Shown: piece after piece, positions 1-6,894 of the stretch
How positions within the stretch are numbered: the first letter of the stretch is position 1
How the letters are laid out: each line of letters opens with the position of its first letter
DNA from: Paracoccaceae bacterium
GTDB lineage: Bacteria; Pseudomonadota; Alphaproteobacteria; Rhodobacterales; Rhodobacteraceae
Assembly (NCBI GenBank): GCA_024639125.1
Contig: JAHEJA010000026.1
Span: 40,871 to 73,583, forward strand
Reading direction: 5' to 3'
DNA: 32,713 bases
Notes under the pieces: model-generated
Told to the model about the DNA's origin: nothing
Database searches by the model: none
The model's input: the letters and a program-made list of their open reading frames with translations, nothing else
Program-made: the position numbers and the translations under genes

Positions 1-872
1 CAGATCATCCATTGATGATCCCCTGTGTTTGGATGGACCTTGGCGCTTTCGCGGTAGATCAACAAATCAAGCATGTGCGCTTCTATAGAGCTGTCAACAA
101 TCGCTAGGTTTTTTCCGTTATGAAGCGTGTCTAATACCGTTAATTCAAGCGTGGTCGATTTTGTAATCGCCGCTTCGCCGGGTTCCAAATAGACTTGAAC
201 GCTGTTGTCTTGGGCAAAGCGTTTCAGGCGGTTGGCCAACTTTTCGATTGGGTAATCGTCGCCTGTGAAATGTATACCTCCGCCCAAGCTGATCCATTCC
301 ATTTTCTGGATCAAATGACCAAAGCGCGCTTCGATGTCGTTCAGCATTTCGTCAAATCGCTCAAAGCTGTTGTTCTCGCAATTGTTGTGGAACATAAAGC
401 CGCTGATCAAATCGCAGATCGGTTCAATCAAGTCGGGGTCATGTTCGCCCAAGCGCGAAAATGGGCGCGCAGGATCGGCGAGATCAAAGCTTGATGTGGA
501 TACGCCCGGATTGACCCGAAGGCCGCGGATATGGGATCGCGAAACGGCTTCAAAGCGGTGCAGCTGGCCGATTGTGTTGAAAATGACCTTGTCGGAATTA
601 TCCAAGACATCCTGAATTTCGTCAGGATCCCACGCCACGGAATAGGCGTGGGTTTCACCGGGAAATTTATCACGGCCCAGTTTGACTTCGAACAACGACG
701 ATGACGTGGTGCCATCCATGTAATCAGACATCATGTCAAAGACAGACCATGTGGCAAAGCATTTCAACGCTAGCAAAGCCTTGGCGCCAGAGTGTTCGCG
801 CAGCCAAGCGATCTTTTCCATGTTGGTTAGCAATTTGGATTTGTCGATCAAGTAATAGGGCGTCTTCAACAT
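1..872 (-). CDS. nspC: Carboxynorspermidine/carboxyspermidine decarboxylase, 3' end cut by window edge
   Basis: PLP enzyme of the alanine-racemase-fold decarboxylase family. It decarboxylates carboxy(nor)spermidine, the last step of the aspartate-semialdehyde route to (nor)spermidine, in the cytosol. About 290 codons are in the window. They open with MLKTPYYLIDK, and K37 in LLALKCFATWSVFD is the PLP lysine. TTSSSLFEVKLG, SRLG, MFHNNCEN, SLGGGIHFT (phosphate-binding glycines) and LEPGEA follow in family order. The family is about 365 residues, so the C-terminal 75 or so, including a substrate/dimer Cys region, lie beyond base 1. ATG 872 has a weak GGGA upstream. An in-frame TTG at 923 would add 17 residues that do not look impossible. 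The gene diverges from yggT. Family assignment is confident. Whether the substrate is carboxyspermidine or carboxynorspermidine cannot be told from sequence. Confidence 0.9.
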   Translation of the reverse strand, partial: MLKTPYYLIDKSKLLTNMEKIAWLREHSGAKALLALKCFATWSVFDMMSDYMDGTTSSSLFEVKLGRDKFPGETHAYSVAWDPDEIQDVLDNSDKVIFNTIGQLHRFEAVSRSHIRGLRVNPGVSTSSFDLADPARPFSRLGEHDPDLIEPICDLISGFMFHNNCENNSFERFDEMLNDIEARFGHLIQKMEWISLGGGIHFTGDDYPIEKLANRLKRFAQDNSVQVYLEPGEAAITKSTTLELTVLDTLHNGKNLAIVDSSIEAHMLDLLIYRESAKVHPNTGDHQWMI

Positions 873-989
873 CGGCAGCGTCCCAGCAATGTTGGCGAGA
901 TCAAAGAGGATCGCGCAGGTCAAACGTCAAACAAGAGGCGGTATGTGCCGCGTCTCAACTAAGAAGCACTGCAAATATAGGGCGTGTAC

Positions 990-1048
990 AAAAAAGCAAG
1001 TGTTTCAGCCGGAAAATTCGGAAAATGTGGCAAATCACTTGCCCTTTT
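990..1048 (-). terminator. Terminator-like stem-loop in the nspC/yggT divergent gap
   Basis: GCAAGTG (996-1002) pairs exactly with CACTTGC (1036-1042). TTT (1003-1005) pairs with AAA (1032-1034) and GCC (1008-1010) with GGC (1029-1031), leaving small bulges and an 18-base loop. Read on the minus strand the stem is followed at once by six T (995-990), the classic form of an intrinsic terminator. On the plus strand it is followed by CC then four T (1045-1048). No minus-strand gene lies to the right of it, so it would act in a leader of nspC or at the end of a small RNA. The rest of the 873-1094 gap shows no reading frame and no promoter I would defend. Confidence 0.5.
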
Positions 1049-1094
1049 GCGGTGGGGTGCTTAGGTCATAGCAAGATGCAAAGGAGATACCGGC

Positions 1095-1376
1095 ATGATG
1101 GCAATTTATGGACCTATCGCTCTAATTTTGAATGTGGCTTTTTATTTTATGATCGCGCATATCATCATGAGCTGGCTCATTAACTTTCAGGTGCTTAACT
1201 TGCATCAGCCGCTTGTTGCGCAGCTTTGGTATGGATTGAACCGTATCCTAGAACCAATCTACACGCCGATCCGCAATGTTTTGCCTGATACGCGTCCGCT
1301 GGACTTGGCGCCGTTGGTTGCCTTTATCATCATCATTTCATTGCGCGATTATATCCTACCGACGCTCTTGTTCTAG
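1095..1376 (+). CDS. YggT family membrane protein
   Basis: Small inner-membrane protein of the YggT family (PF02325), 93 residues. Two hydrophobic helices are visible, about residues 6-29 and 70-91, with the family's central stretch between them: an R-I-x-EP-I-Y-TPIRNVLP segment at about 50-65. Family members are linked to cell-envelope integrity, osmotic tolerance and, in cyanobacteria and plastids, nucleoid or thylakoid organisation. The precise role is not settled. AAGGAG lies just before ATG 1095, and a second ATG follows directly. It is 67 bases upstream of recQ and may be co-transcribed with it. No sign of transfer or damage. Confidence 0.88.
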   Translation: MMAIYGPIALILNVAFYFMIAHIIMSWLINFQVLNLHQPLVAQLWYGLNRILEPIYTPIRNVLPDTRPLDLAPLVAFIIIISLRDYILPTLLF

Positions 1377-1381
1377 GGGTT

Positions 1382-1430
1382 GTTTCCCGACTCTTGATGT
1401 GGGAAACCTTGGGTGAGCAGAATATTCACC
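1382..1430. other. Two back-to-back inverted repeats between yggT and recQ
   Basis: GTTTCCC (1382-1388) and GGGAAAC (1401-1407) are perfect complements around 12 bases. GGTGA (1412-1416) and TCACC (1426-1430) form a second, shorter one. Together they fill most of the 67-base gap before recQ. Neither is followed by a T-run, so they are not good terminators. They could be protein sites or leader structure. Confidence 0.4.
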
Positions 1431-1443
1431 ACACAGGTTTCCT

Positions 1444-3492
1444 ATGACACCCAACGCCCAACTTTTGCGCGATGTTTTTGGATTCGACGGGTTCCGTCTG
1501 GGTCAACAAGAGATCGTTGAAACCGTTGCGGCGGGTGAAAATGTTTTGGCGATTATGCCAACAGGTGGCGGCAAATCGCTGTGCTATCAATTTCCTGCCT
1601 TGATCCGGGACGGGTTGACTGTTGTTATCTCGCCTTTGATTGCGTTGATGCGCGATCAGGTGCGCGCGTTACAGGAAATTGGCGTTGCGGCTGGGGCGTT
1701 GACATCGGGCAACACCCAAGAAGAAACCGATGCCGTTTTCGCCAGTTTGGATGCCGGAACGCTCAAGCTTTTGTATATCGCGCCAGAGCGTTTGGCCTCT
1801 GGTGCGATGCTATCTGCATTGCGTCGGTATAACGTCGGTATGATAGCAGTGGACGAAGCCCATTGTGTGTCGCAATGGGGACACGATTTCCGACCTGATT
1901 ATTTGCGGATTGGTGACCTTCGACGGGCGCTTAACGTGCCAATTTCGGCCTTTACCGCGACGGCAGATGCCGAAACACAAATCGAAATTGTGAACCGCTT
2001 GTTTGATGGCAAACAACCACGTACGTTTTTGCGCGGATTTGATCGCCCGAATATCCACCTTGCCTTTTCTGCCAAGGACAGCCCGCGACAACAGATCTTG
2101 GATTTTGCTGACGAACGCCGTGGCAGGTCAGGGATCGTTTACTGCGGCACGCGGGCGAAAACCGAAGGCATCGCACGCGCGTTATCGGATGTCGGACACA
2201 GTGCGTGCTTTTATCACGGTGGTATGGAAGCAGATGCGCGGCGCGAGGTCGAAAAGAGGTTCGCAGTCGAAGATGGATTAATCGTTGTTGCAACGGTCGC
2301 CTTTGGTATGGGGGTCGACAAGCCCGATATTCGCTGGGTGGCCCACGCGGATTTACCGAAATCCATCGAAGCCTATTACCAAGAAATTGGCCGCGCTGGG
2401 CGTGATGGTGCGGCGGCGGAAACGATGACGCTATTTGGACCGGATGATATCCGTCTGCGCCGTAGTCAGATTGACGAAGGATTAGCGCCGGCGGATCGAC
2501 GGGATGCGGATCATGGTCGTTTGAACGCGCTGCTGGGCTTGGCAGAAGCCTTGTCCTGTCGGCGGCAAACCTTGCTCGGTTATTTTGGCGAATCCTCTGG
2601 ACCTTGTGGCAATTGCGATCTCTGTGATGCGCCGCCCGAAGTATTCGATGGAACCCAACCTGTGCGCATGGCGCTTTCTGCTATTTTGCGGACCAAAGAA
2701 ATGTTTGGCGCAGGGCATCTTATTGACATTTTACAAGGCAAAGACACGGAAAAAGTACGCTCGAACGGGCATGAAACACTTCCTACGTTTGGCGTTGGAA
2801 AGGACCTGCTCAAGACCCAATGGCAGGCGGTTTTTCGTCAAATGATGGGGCATGATCTTATTCGGCCTGATGCCGAACGTCATGGTGCTTTGCGGATGAC
2901 GGACGATGCGTTGCCCATTTTGCGGGACGAGGCTAAGATAACCCTAAGAAAAGATAGCATTCGGGCTGCTGCCAAACGTCGCCCAGCCGTCAAAACATTG
3001 GTCAACGACGAAGACGCGCCATTGTTGTCTGCATTAAAAGCCAAGCGTCGCTTTTTGGCAGAAACAGCAAGCGTTCCGGCCTATATTATCTTTAACGATC
3101 GAACATTGATTGAAATGGCGGAAAAGCGTCCGCAAAGCTTGGATGATATGATGCAAATATCCGGCATTGGGGCCAAGAAATTAGAAAGCTATGGGGATGC
3201 GTTTTTATCGGTCATTCTAGGGGATACAGCGCCCGATATGCACCCAACGCGTCGCAAATTAGCGGGTCGGGCGGGGGCATCCTTGTATGATCGTTTGCTC
3301 GAAGTGCAATCAGAGTTGGCGCATGGATCAACGGGGATCGACAAACCCCTAAGTTGTTCTGCTTCGATATTGGCCAAAGTCGCCACACAACGCCCCAAAG
3401 ATATGACGTCGCTTGTGCGCATTTTGGGCGATAAACGCGCCGAACGTTTCGGTAATGCGTTCTTAGACGTCCTAAAAGAAGCCTCGCCCTAG
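1444..3492 (+). CDS. recQ: ATP-dependent DNA helicase RecQ
   Basis: 3'-5' superfamily 2 helicase of recombination and replication-fork repair, 682 residues. Order: helicase core with the GFRLGQQ Q-motif region (about 16-22), Walker A TGGGKS at 40-45, DEAH at 137-140 within VDEAHCVSQWGHDFRPDY, the FGMGVDKPDIR and QEIGRAGRDG motifs (V and VI), the RecQ zinc-binding Cys cluster ending CGNCDLC at about 388-394, a winged-helix region, then HRDC. The first HRDC domain is at about 527-594 with the ISGIGAKKLESYG signature. A second, more diverged HRDC-like unit occupies about 614-682 (see findings). ATG 1444 has only a weak AGG upstream, but the N-terminus matches the usual RecQ start. It ends 48 bases before yaaA. 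Confidence 0.97.
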   Translation: MTPNAQLLRDVFGFDGFRLGQQEIVETVAAGENVLAIMPTGGGKSLCYQFPALIRDGLTVVISPLIALMRDQVRALQEIGVAAGALTSGNTQEETDAVFASLDAGTLKLLYIAPERLASGAMLSALRRYNVGMIAVDEAHCVSQWGHDFRPDYLRIGDLRRALNVPISAFTATADAETQIEIVNRLFDGKQPRTFLRGFDRPNIHLAFSAKDSPRQQILDFADERRGRSGIVYCGTRAKTEGIARALSDVGHSACFYHGGMEADARREVEKRFAVEDGLIVVATVAFGMGVDKPDIRWVAHADLPKSIEAYYQEIGRAGRDGAAAETMTLFGPDDIRLRRSQIDEGLAPADRRDADHGRLNALLGLAEALSCRRQTLLGYFGESSGPCGNCDLCDAPPEVFDGTQPVRMALSAILRTKEMFGAGHLIDILQGKDTEKVRSNGHETLPTFGVGKDLLKTQWQAVFRQMMGHDLIRPDAERHGALRMTDDALPILRDEAKITLRKDSIRAAAKRRPAVKTLVNDEDAPLLSALKAKRRFLAETASVPAYIIFNDRTLIEMAEKRPQSLDDMMQISGIGAKKLESYGDAFLSVILGDTAPDMHPTRRKLAGRAGASLYDRLLEVQSELAHGSTGIDKPLSCSASILAKVATQRPKDMTSLVRILGDKRAERFGNAFLDVLKEASP

Positions 3493-3510
3493 ACATTTTC
3501 CGATTATCCC

Positions 3511-3527
3511 TTAAGTCATTATTAACC
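3511..3527 (+). promoter_or_regulatory. CtrA-type box upstream of yaaA
   Basis: TTAA (3511-3514), seven bases, then TTAACC (3522-3527). This is a full match to the alphaproteobacterial CtrA consensus TTAA-N7-TTAAC. It sits in the 48-base recQ/yaaA gap, immediately before the AAGGAG ribosome site of yaaA, so a bound protein would lie over the leader rather than at a normal -35. Chance occurrence is quite possible for nine fixed bases. Confidence 0.35.
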
Positions 3528-3540
3528 AAAGGAGCCAGCC

Positions 3541-4305
3541 ATGTTTGTCGTCGTTTCCCCCGCCAAAAAGCTAGATATGTCCCCAATTGATGTGGGCCCT
3601 CTGAGTGAGCCAGATTTTTTAGACGATGCCGAAATCTTGGCAAAGGCGGCTGGAAAACTATCAAAAAAAGGGCTGATGGATTTGATGCATATCAGCGAAA
3701 ACCTAGCGGTGCTGAACAAAGGACGGTTCGCACAATTCGGAACTCAGGACAAAAAAGCAGCGGCCTATGCATTTGCGGGTGACACCTATCAAGGGTTCGA
3801 AGCCGCGACCTTGGACGAAGACGCGGTGCGCTGGGCCCAAGAGCATATGGGGATTTTGTCCGGGCTTTATGGTGTATTGCGGCCCTTGGATCAAATCGAA
3901 CCCTATCGGTTGGAAATGGGCAGCAAGTTAAAAGTTGGGCGCGCACCATCGCTTTATGCCTATTGGGGCGCTCGTTTAAGTCATGCGTTAAATGCGCGTG
4001 CTGTGGACGTTGGGGTGGACACGTTGGTCAATTGTGCAAGCCAAGAATATTTTGGCGCGGTTGATCGCGATGCTCTGTCGCTTCGGGTGATCACGCCTAC
4101 GTTTTATGAACCCAGTGAAAAGGGCCCGAAAATCGTCAGCTTTTATGCGAAAAAAGCGCGCGGTGCGATGGCGCGGTATATTGTTGAAAACCGGTTGACG
4201 GATGTTCGGGCTTTGCAGGATTTCAAAACAGGGGGATATGTCTATCAACCTGACATGTCGTCTGCGGATACGCCTGTTTTCTTGCGCAGCTTGGATGCCG
4301 CGTAA
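3541..4305 (+). CDS. yaaA: Peroxide stress protein YaaA (DUF328/UPF0246)
   Basis: Cytosolic protein of 254 residues, the usual length of the family. In E. coli, YaaA is induced by OxyR, lowers intracellular free iron and protects DNA and proteins from peroxide; its fold binds DNA. Family marks seen here are the N-terminal VVSPAKKLDM (residues 4-13), ILSGLYGVLRPLDQIEPYRLEMG in mid-protein, a VNCASQEYF segment, and FYAKKARGAMARYI near the C-terminus. Strong AAGGAG stands before ATG 3541. It follows recQ on the same strand and precedes ppaC, which has its own promoter. Regulation by CtrA is possible from the upstream box but unproven. I see no OxyR site. Confidence 0.93.
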   Translation: MFVVVSPAKKLDMSPIDVGPLSEPDFLDDAEILAKAAGKLSKKGLMDLMHISENLAVLNKGRFAQFGTQDKKAAAYAFAGDTYQGFEAATLDEDAVRWAQEHMGILSGLYGVLRPLDQIEPYRLEMGSKLKVGRAPSLYAYWGARLSHALNARAVDVGVDTLVNCASQEYFGAVDRDALSLRVITPTFYEPSEKGPKIVSFYAKKARGAMARYIVENRLTDVRALQDFKTGGYVYQPDMSSADTPVFLRSLDAA

Positions 4306-4311
4306 CGGTAC

Positions 4312-4340
4312 GTGACAAATGCTGCACTGCCGCGTATAAG
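4312..4340 (+). promoter_or_regulatory. Sigma-70 type promoter of ppaC
   Basis: GTGACA at 4312-4317, a 17-base spacer, and TATAAG at 4335-4340: five of six matches at each box with ideal spacing. The expected transcript start near 4347 leaves a leader of about 29 bases before ATG 4376. The site begins seven bases after the yaaA stop codon. Confidence 0.6.
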
Positions 4341-4375
4341 GCCTGCAAAATTGACGTTTCAAAGGAAAAACAGAC

Positions 4376-5296
4376 ATGACTGTTCAGGTTTTCGGACATA
4401 AATCCCCCGATACAGATTCCACAGGCTCCCCCATTGTTTGGGCGTGGTATTTGAACGAAGTAAAGGGTGTAAAAGCTGCGCCGAAATTGCTAGGCGAGCC
4501 AAACACAGAAGCCGCCTTTATGCTCAAGCGTTGGGGTTTGGATAAACCAGACATCATCAGCTCTGTGGATGCCGGCGCCCCTGTTGTGATCGTTGATACG
4601 AACAATCCCGCTGAATTATTGGACGGCATCAATGATGCAGACATCCAAGCCATTATCGACCACCATAAATTGGTCGGCGGCTTGGAAACCAAAGGCCCGA
4701 TTGATATCACCATTCGCCCCTTGGCCTGTACAGCGACCATTATGGTTGATTTGATGGGCGACGATGCCGCCAAAATGCCCGACGCAATCAAGGGCGCTGC
4801 GATGTCTTGCATCATTTCTGATACCTTGGAATTTCGGAGCCCAACAACAACAGATCACGACCGCGCCGTTGTGGAAAAACTGGCCCGCGAATTGGGTGTT
4901 GATATTGCGTCCTATGCGTCTGAAATGTTCGAAGCAAAATCCGATATTTCGGCATTTTCGGATGCTGAATTGCTTCGGATGGATTCAAAAGAATACACAG
5001 TCGATGGCAAAGAATTCCGTGTTTCAGTATTGGAAACAACAGCGCCTAAATTGGTTCTGGACCGCAAAGATAGCCTGATGGCGTCTATGGTCGATGTCGC
5101 CAAAGAAGACGGCGCAGATCAGGTGTTGTTATTCGTCGTTGATATCCTAAACGAAGAAGCCACTTTGTTGGTGCCAAATGATCTGGTTAAAACCGTTGCC
5201 GAGAAATCTTTTGGGGCGACAGTGTCTGGGGATACAGTGGTTTTGCCGGGGATCATGAGCCGCAAAAAACAGATTATTCCAAACTTGAAAGTTTAA
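4376..5296 (+). CDS. ppaC: Manganese-dependent inorganic pyrophosphatase (family II)
   Basis: DHH-family phosphoesterase hydrolysing pyrophosphate to two phosphates, pulling biosynthetic reactions forward in the cytosol. 306 residues, standard for family II. Metal ligands are visible in GHKSPDTDS (H8, D12, D14), VDTNN (D74) and IIDHHK (D95, H96, H97). The DHHA2 C-terminal domain ends with the substrate-binding SRKK at 295-298. AAAGGA stands upstream of ATG 4376. It is a single-gene unit with a good promoter in front and a hairpin terminator behind. Alphaproteobacteria more often use the unrelated family I enzyme or a membrane pyrophosphatase. None of those is in this window, so it is not known whether this one is the only soluble enzyme. 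Confidence 0.96.
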   Translation: MTVQVFGHKSPDTDSTGSPIVWAWYLNEVKGVKAAPKLLGEPNTEAAFMLKRWGLDKPDIISSVDAGAPVVIVDTNNPAELLDGINDADIQAIIDHHKLVGGLETKGPIDITIRPLACTATIMVDLMGDDAAKMPDAIKGAAMSCIISDTLEFRSPTTTDHDRAVVEKLARELGVDIASYASEMFEAKSDISAFSDAELLRMDSKEYTVDGKEFRVSVLETTAPKLVLDRKDSLMASMVDVAKEDGADQVLLFVVDILNEEATLLVPNDLVKTVAEKSFGATVSGDTVVLPGIMSRKKQIIPNLKV

Positions 5297-5303
5297 CCAA
5301 AAT

Positions 5304-5330
5304 GGGGCGCAGCGAGCGCCCTATTTCTTT
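5304..5330 (+). terminator. Intrinsic terminator after ppaC
   Basis: GGGCGC (5305-5310), loop AGCGA, GCGCCC (5316-5321), then a T-rich run TATTTCTTT. It begins 8 bases after the ppaC stop. Confidence 0.7.
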
Positions 5331-5354
5331 ATCTATCAACCCTTTAGGTGGCCC

Positions 5355-6227
5355 ATGTTTCAAATTGTAAATGCACTTTCAGATATTTCTGACAGATACG
5401 ATGCGTTGTTCGTGGACCTTTGGGGCTGTGTGCATGATGGGGTCAAAGCATATCCCGCCGCCGTAAAAGCCTTGCAAGAGTATCGCGCAAGAGGCGGGGC
5501 TGTTGTTTTGGTCACCAATTCCCCGAAACCAAGAGCCGGGGTCGTTCAGCAACTTAAGGTGTTTGGTGTCCCAGAGGATGCATGGGATACGATTGCCACA
5601 TCCGGCGACAGCGCGCGCTCAGCTATGTTCCAAGGTGTGGTCGGTCGAAAGATATATTTTATTGGCGAAGATCGGGACTTGCCCTTTTTTGAACCTCTGA
5701 AATTGCTGGACGCGCCGTTGGAAATCGAACGTGTCAGCTTGGCGGAAGCCGAGGGCATTGTCTGCACTGGGCCGTTTGACTCTATGGCTGATCCCGATGG
5801 GATGCGCGGTGATTTTCTCTTGGCGAAAACCAACGGTTTGAAAATGTTGTGCGCCAATCCGGATATTGTGGTTGATCGCGGTCATGTACGCGAATGGTGT
5901 GCCGGCGCTTTGGCCAAGCTTTACGAAGAAATGGGCGGAGAAAGTCTTTATTTCGGGAAGCCACATCCCCCGATTTACGATCTGGCGCGGCGTCGCCTTG
6001 CGGCCTTGGGCCATGTGGTTTCCGATGATCGCATTTTGGCAATTGGCGATGGGATTCATACGGATATCAGGGGGGCTGTGGGTGAAAGCATTGATTCTTT
6101 GTTTATCACAGGTGGATTGGCCGCTGCGGATACCAAAACCACGGAACATCCGGAACCTGTGGCACTTGAGCACTATTTAACCCAAGAAATGATGTCCCCG
6201 ACCTATTCAATTGGGTTTCTACGCTGA
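5355..6227 (+). CDS. HAD superfamily class IIA hydrolase (TIGR01459 type)
   Basis: HAD-fold protein of 290 residues, related to the NagD/4-nitrophenylphosphatase class IIA group. Motif I reads LFVDLWGCVHDG (D21 nucleophile, then W23 where most HAD phosphatases have the second, acid/base Asp). Motif II is the VTNSPKP segment at about 53-59. The conserved Lys lies in the YFGKPHPPIY stretch, and motif IV is AIGDGIHTDIRGA at about 231-243. The DxW form of motif I is the pattern of the alphaproteobacteria-rich TIGR01459 family, so it is probably not damage. Its substrate is unknown. AGGTGG lies upstream of ATG 5355. The gene sits between the ppaC terminator and the MaoC gene and may be transcribed alone. 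Confidence 0.85.
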   Translation: MFQIVNALSDISDRYDALFVDLWGCVHDGVKAYPAAVKALQEYRARGGAVVLVTNSPKPRAGVVQQLKVFGVPEDAWDTIATSGDSARSAMFQGVVGRKIYFIGEDRDLPFFEPLKLLDAPLEIERVSLAEAEGIVCTGPFDSMADPDGMRGDFLLAKTNGLKMLCANPDIVVDRGHVREWCAGALAKLYEEMGGESLYFGKPHPPIYDLARRRLAALGHVVSDDRILAIGDGIHTDIRGAVGESIDSLFITGGLAAADTKTTEHPEPVALEHYLTQEMMSPTYSIGFLR

Positions 6228-6252
6228 TTAAGGCTTGATTTTCTGCACTTGC

Positions 6253-6318
6253 AAAGTAATAAAGTTACAAAATTAGGCGTATAATCGTTTAATTGTTACT
6301 TTGATAACTTGCGGAGGG
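6253..6318 (+). promoter_or_regulatory. AT-rich putative promoter region of the MaoC gene
   Basis: TATAAT at 6280-6285 is a perfect -10, 37 bases before ATG 6323, but no good -35 lies 16-18 bases upstream. AAAGTAA (6253-6259) and TTACTTT (6296-6302) are inverted repeats flanking the -10. AAGTTA (6262-6267) and TAACTT (6305-6310) form a second such pair. These could be operator arms in a promoter that needs an activator. The ribosome site GGAGGG is at 6313-6318. Confidence 0.35.
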
Positions 6319-6322
6319 CAAA

Positions 6323-6766
6323 ATGTTGGACAACCTACCACGCGGAACGATTTGTATCGAAGATATTGAAATGGGGATGACCCGTTATTTGCGCAAGCAA
6401 GTCACGGACCGCGATATTGAACTGTTCGCCGAAGTGTCCACTGATCATAATCCCGTGCATTTAGATGATGATTATGCCCAAGACACCATTTTTGAAGGGC
6501 GCATTGCCCATGGTATGTTAACAGCGGGTTTGATTTCTGCCGTCATCGGAGAGCAATTGCCGGGGCACGGCACGATCTATATGAGTCAGAACTTAAAGTT
6601 CCTTGCCCCTGTGCGTCCAGGTGATTTGGTCTATGCCGAAGTAAAAGTTACCGGAATTCAAATTGATAAACGCCGAGTCACTTTGGAGTGTAAATGCGAG
6701 GTCGACGGCAAAAAGGTTTTGATCGGCGAAGCAATGGTTATGGCCCCGAGCCGCAAGTTCGACTAG
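6323..6766 (+). CDS. MaoC family (R)-specific enoyl-CoA hydratase
   Basis: Hot-dog-fold hydratase of 147 residues, likely adding water to trans-2-enoyl-CoA to give (R)-3-hydroxyacyl-CoA. The hydratase-2 signature is intact: FAEVSTDHNPVHLDDDYA with catalytic D41 and H46, spaced as the Asp/His pair of Aeromonas PhaJ, then the FEGRIAHGMLTAGL segment with the conserved HGM. RPGDLVYAEVKV is the usual second strand block. PhaJ proteins feed fatty-acid intermediates into polyhydroxyalkanoate. No pha gene is in the window, so the pathway is not fixed and (R)-3-hydroxyacyl-CoA use elsewhere is possible. GGAGGG precedes ATG 6323. A repeat element with hairpins follows the stop. Confidence 0.88.
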   Translation: MLDNLPRGTICIEDIEMGMTRYLRKQVTDRDIELFAEVSTDHNPVHLDDDYAQDTIFEGRIAHGMLTAGLISAVIGEQLPGHGTIYMSQNLKFLAPVRPGDLVYAEVKVTGIQIDKRRVTLECKCEVDGKKVLIGEAMVMAPSRKFD

Positions 6767-6771
6767 CGTAG

Positions 6772-6846
6772 TGGGGGCTTTGCCCCGCCGCCCTTGCGGG
6801 CGACTCCCCGAGTATTTTTTCAAAGATGAAGACGGGGTGTTTTTTC
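6772..6846 (+). repeat. Rhodobacterales-type intergenic palindromic element with terminator
   Basis: Three hairpins in series: GGGGC/GCCCC (6774-6778 and 6782-6786, TTT loop), CGCCC/GGGCG (6789-6793 and 6798-6802, TTGC loop), and CCCCG/CGGGG (6806-6810 and 6833-6837) followed by a T-run at 6840-6845. The inter-hairpin text, CTCCCCGAGTATTTTTT then CAAAGATGAAG, resembles an element I recall recurring between genes in many Roseobacter-group genomes. Only one copy is in this window. The last hairpin plus T-run should end transcripts from the MaoC gene. Confidence 0.6.
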
Positions 6847-6894
6847 GGCTTTTGAGTTCTTGCGCATGTCAAGTAGTCAGAGTACCCATTGGGC

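Noticed and set aside
195-715. Plus-strand frames at 195-494 and 334-615 and a minus-strand frame at 428-715
   Set aside because: They lie over nspC, whose frame reads as a full family match; these are out-of-frame shadows.
701-1183. 160-residue plus-strand frame across the nspC start and yggT start
   Set aside because: Antisense to nspC and out of frame with yggT; composition (many W, R, C) is not protein-like and it lacks a ribosome site.
4991-5039. Possible transferred DNA by base bias
   Set aside because: Codon use looks uniform from gene to gene by eye; no island boundary is visible.
5619-6173. 184-residue minus-strand frame inside the HAD gene
   Set aside because: Complement of a gene with clear motifs; no family text in the shadow.
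6887-6894. FMN riboswitch before ribF
   Set aside because: The 128-base gap holds only the hairpin element; none of the conserved RFN blocks is recognisable.
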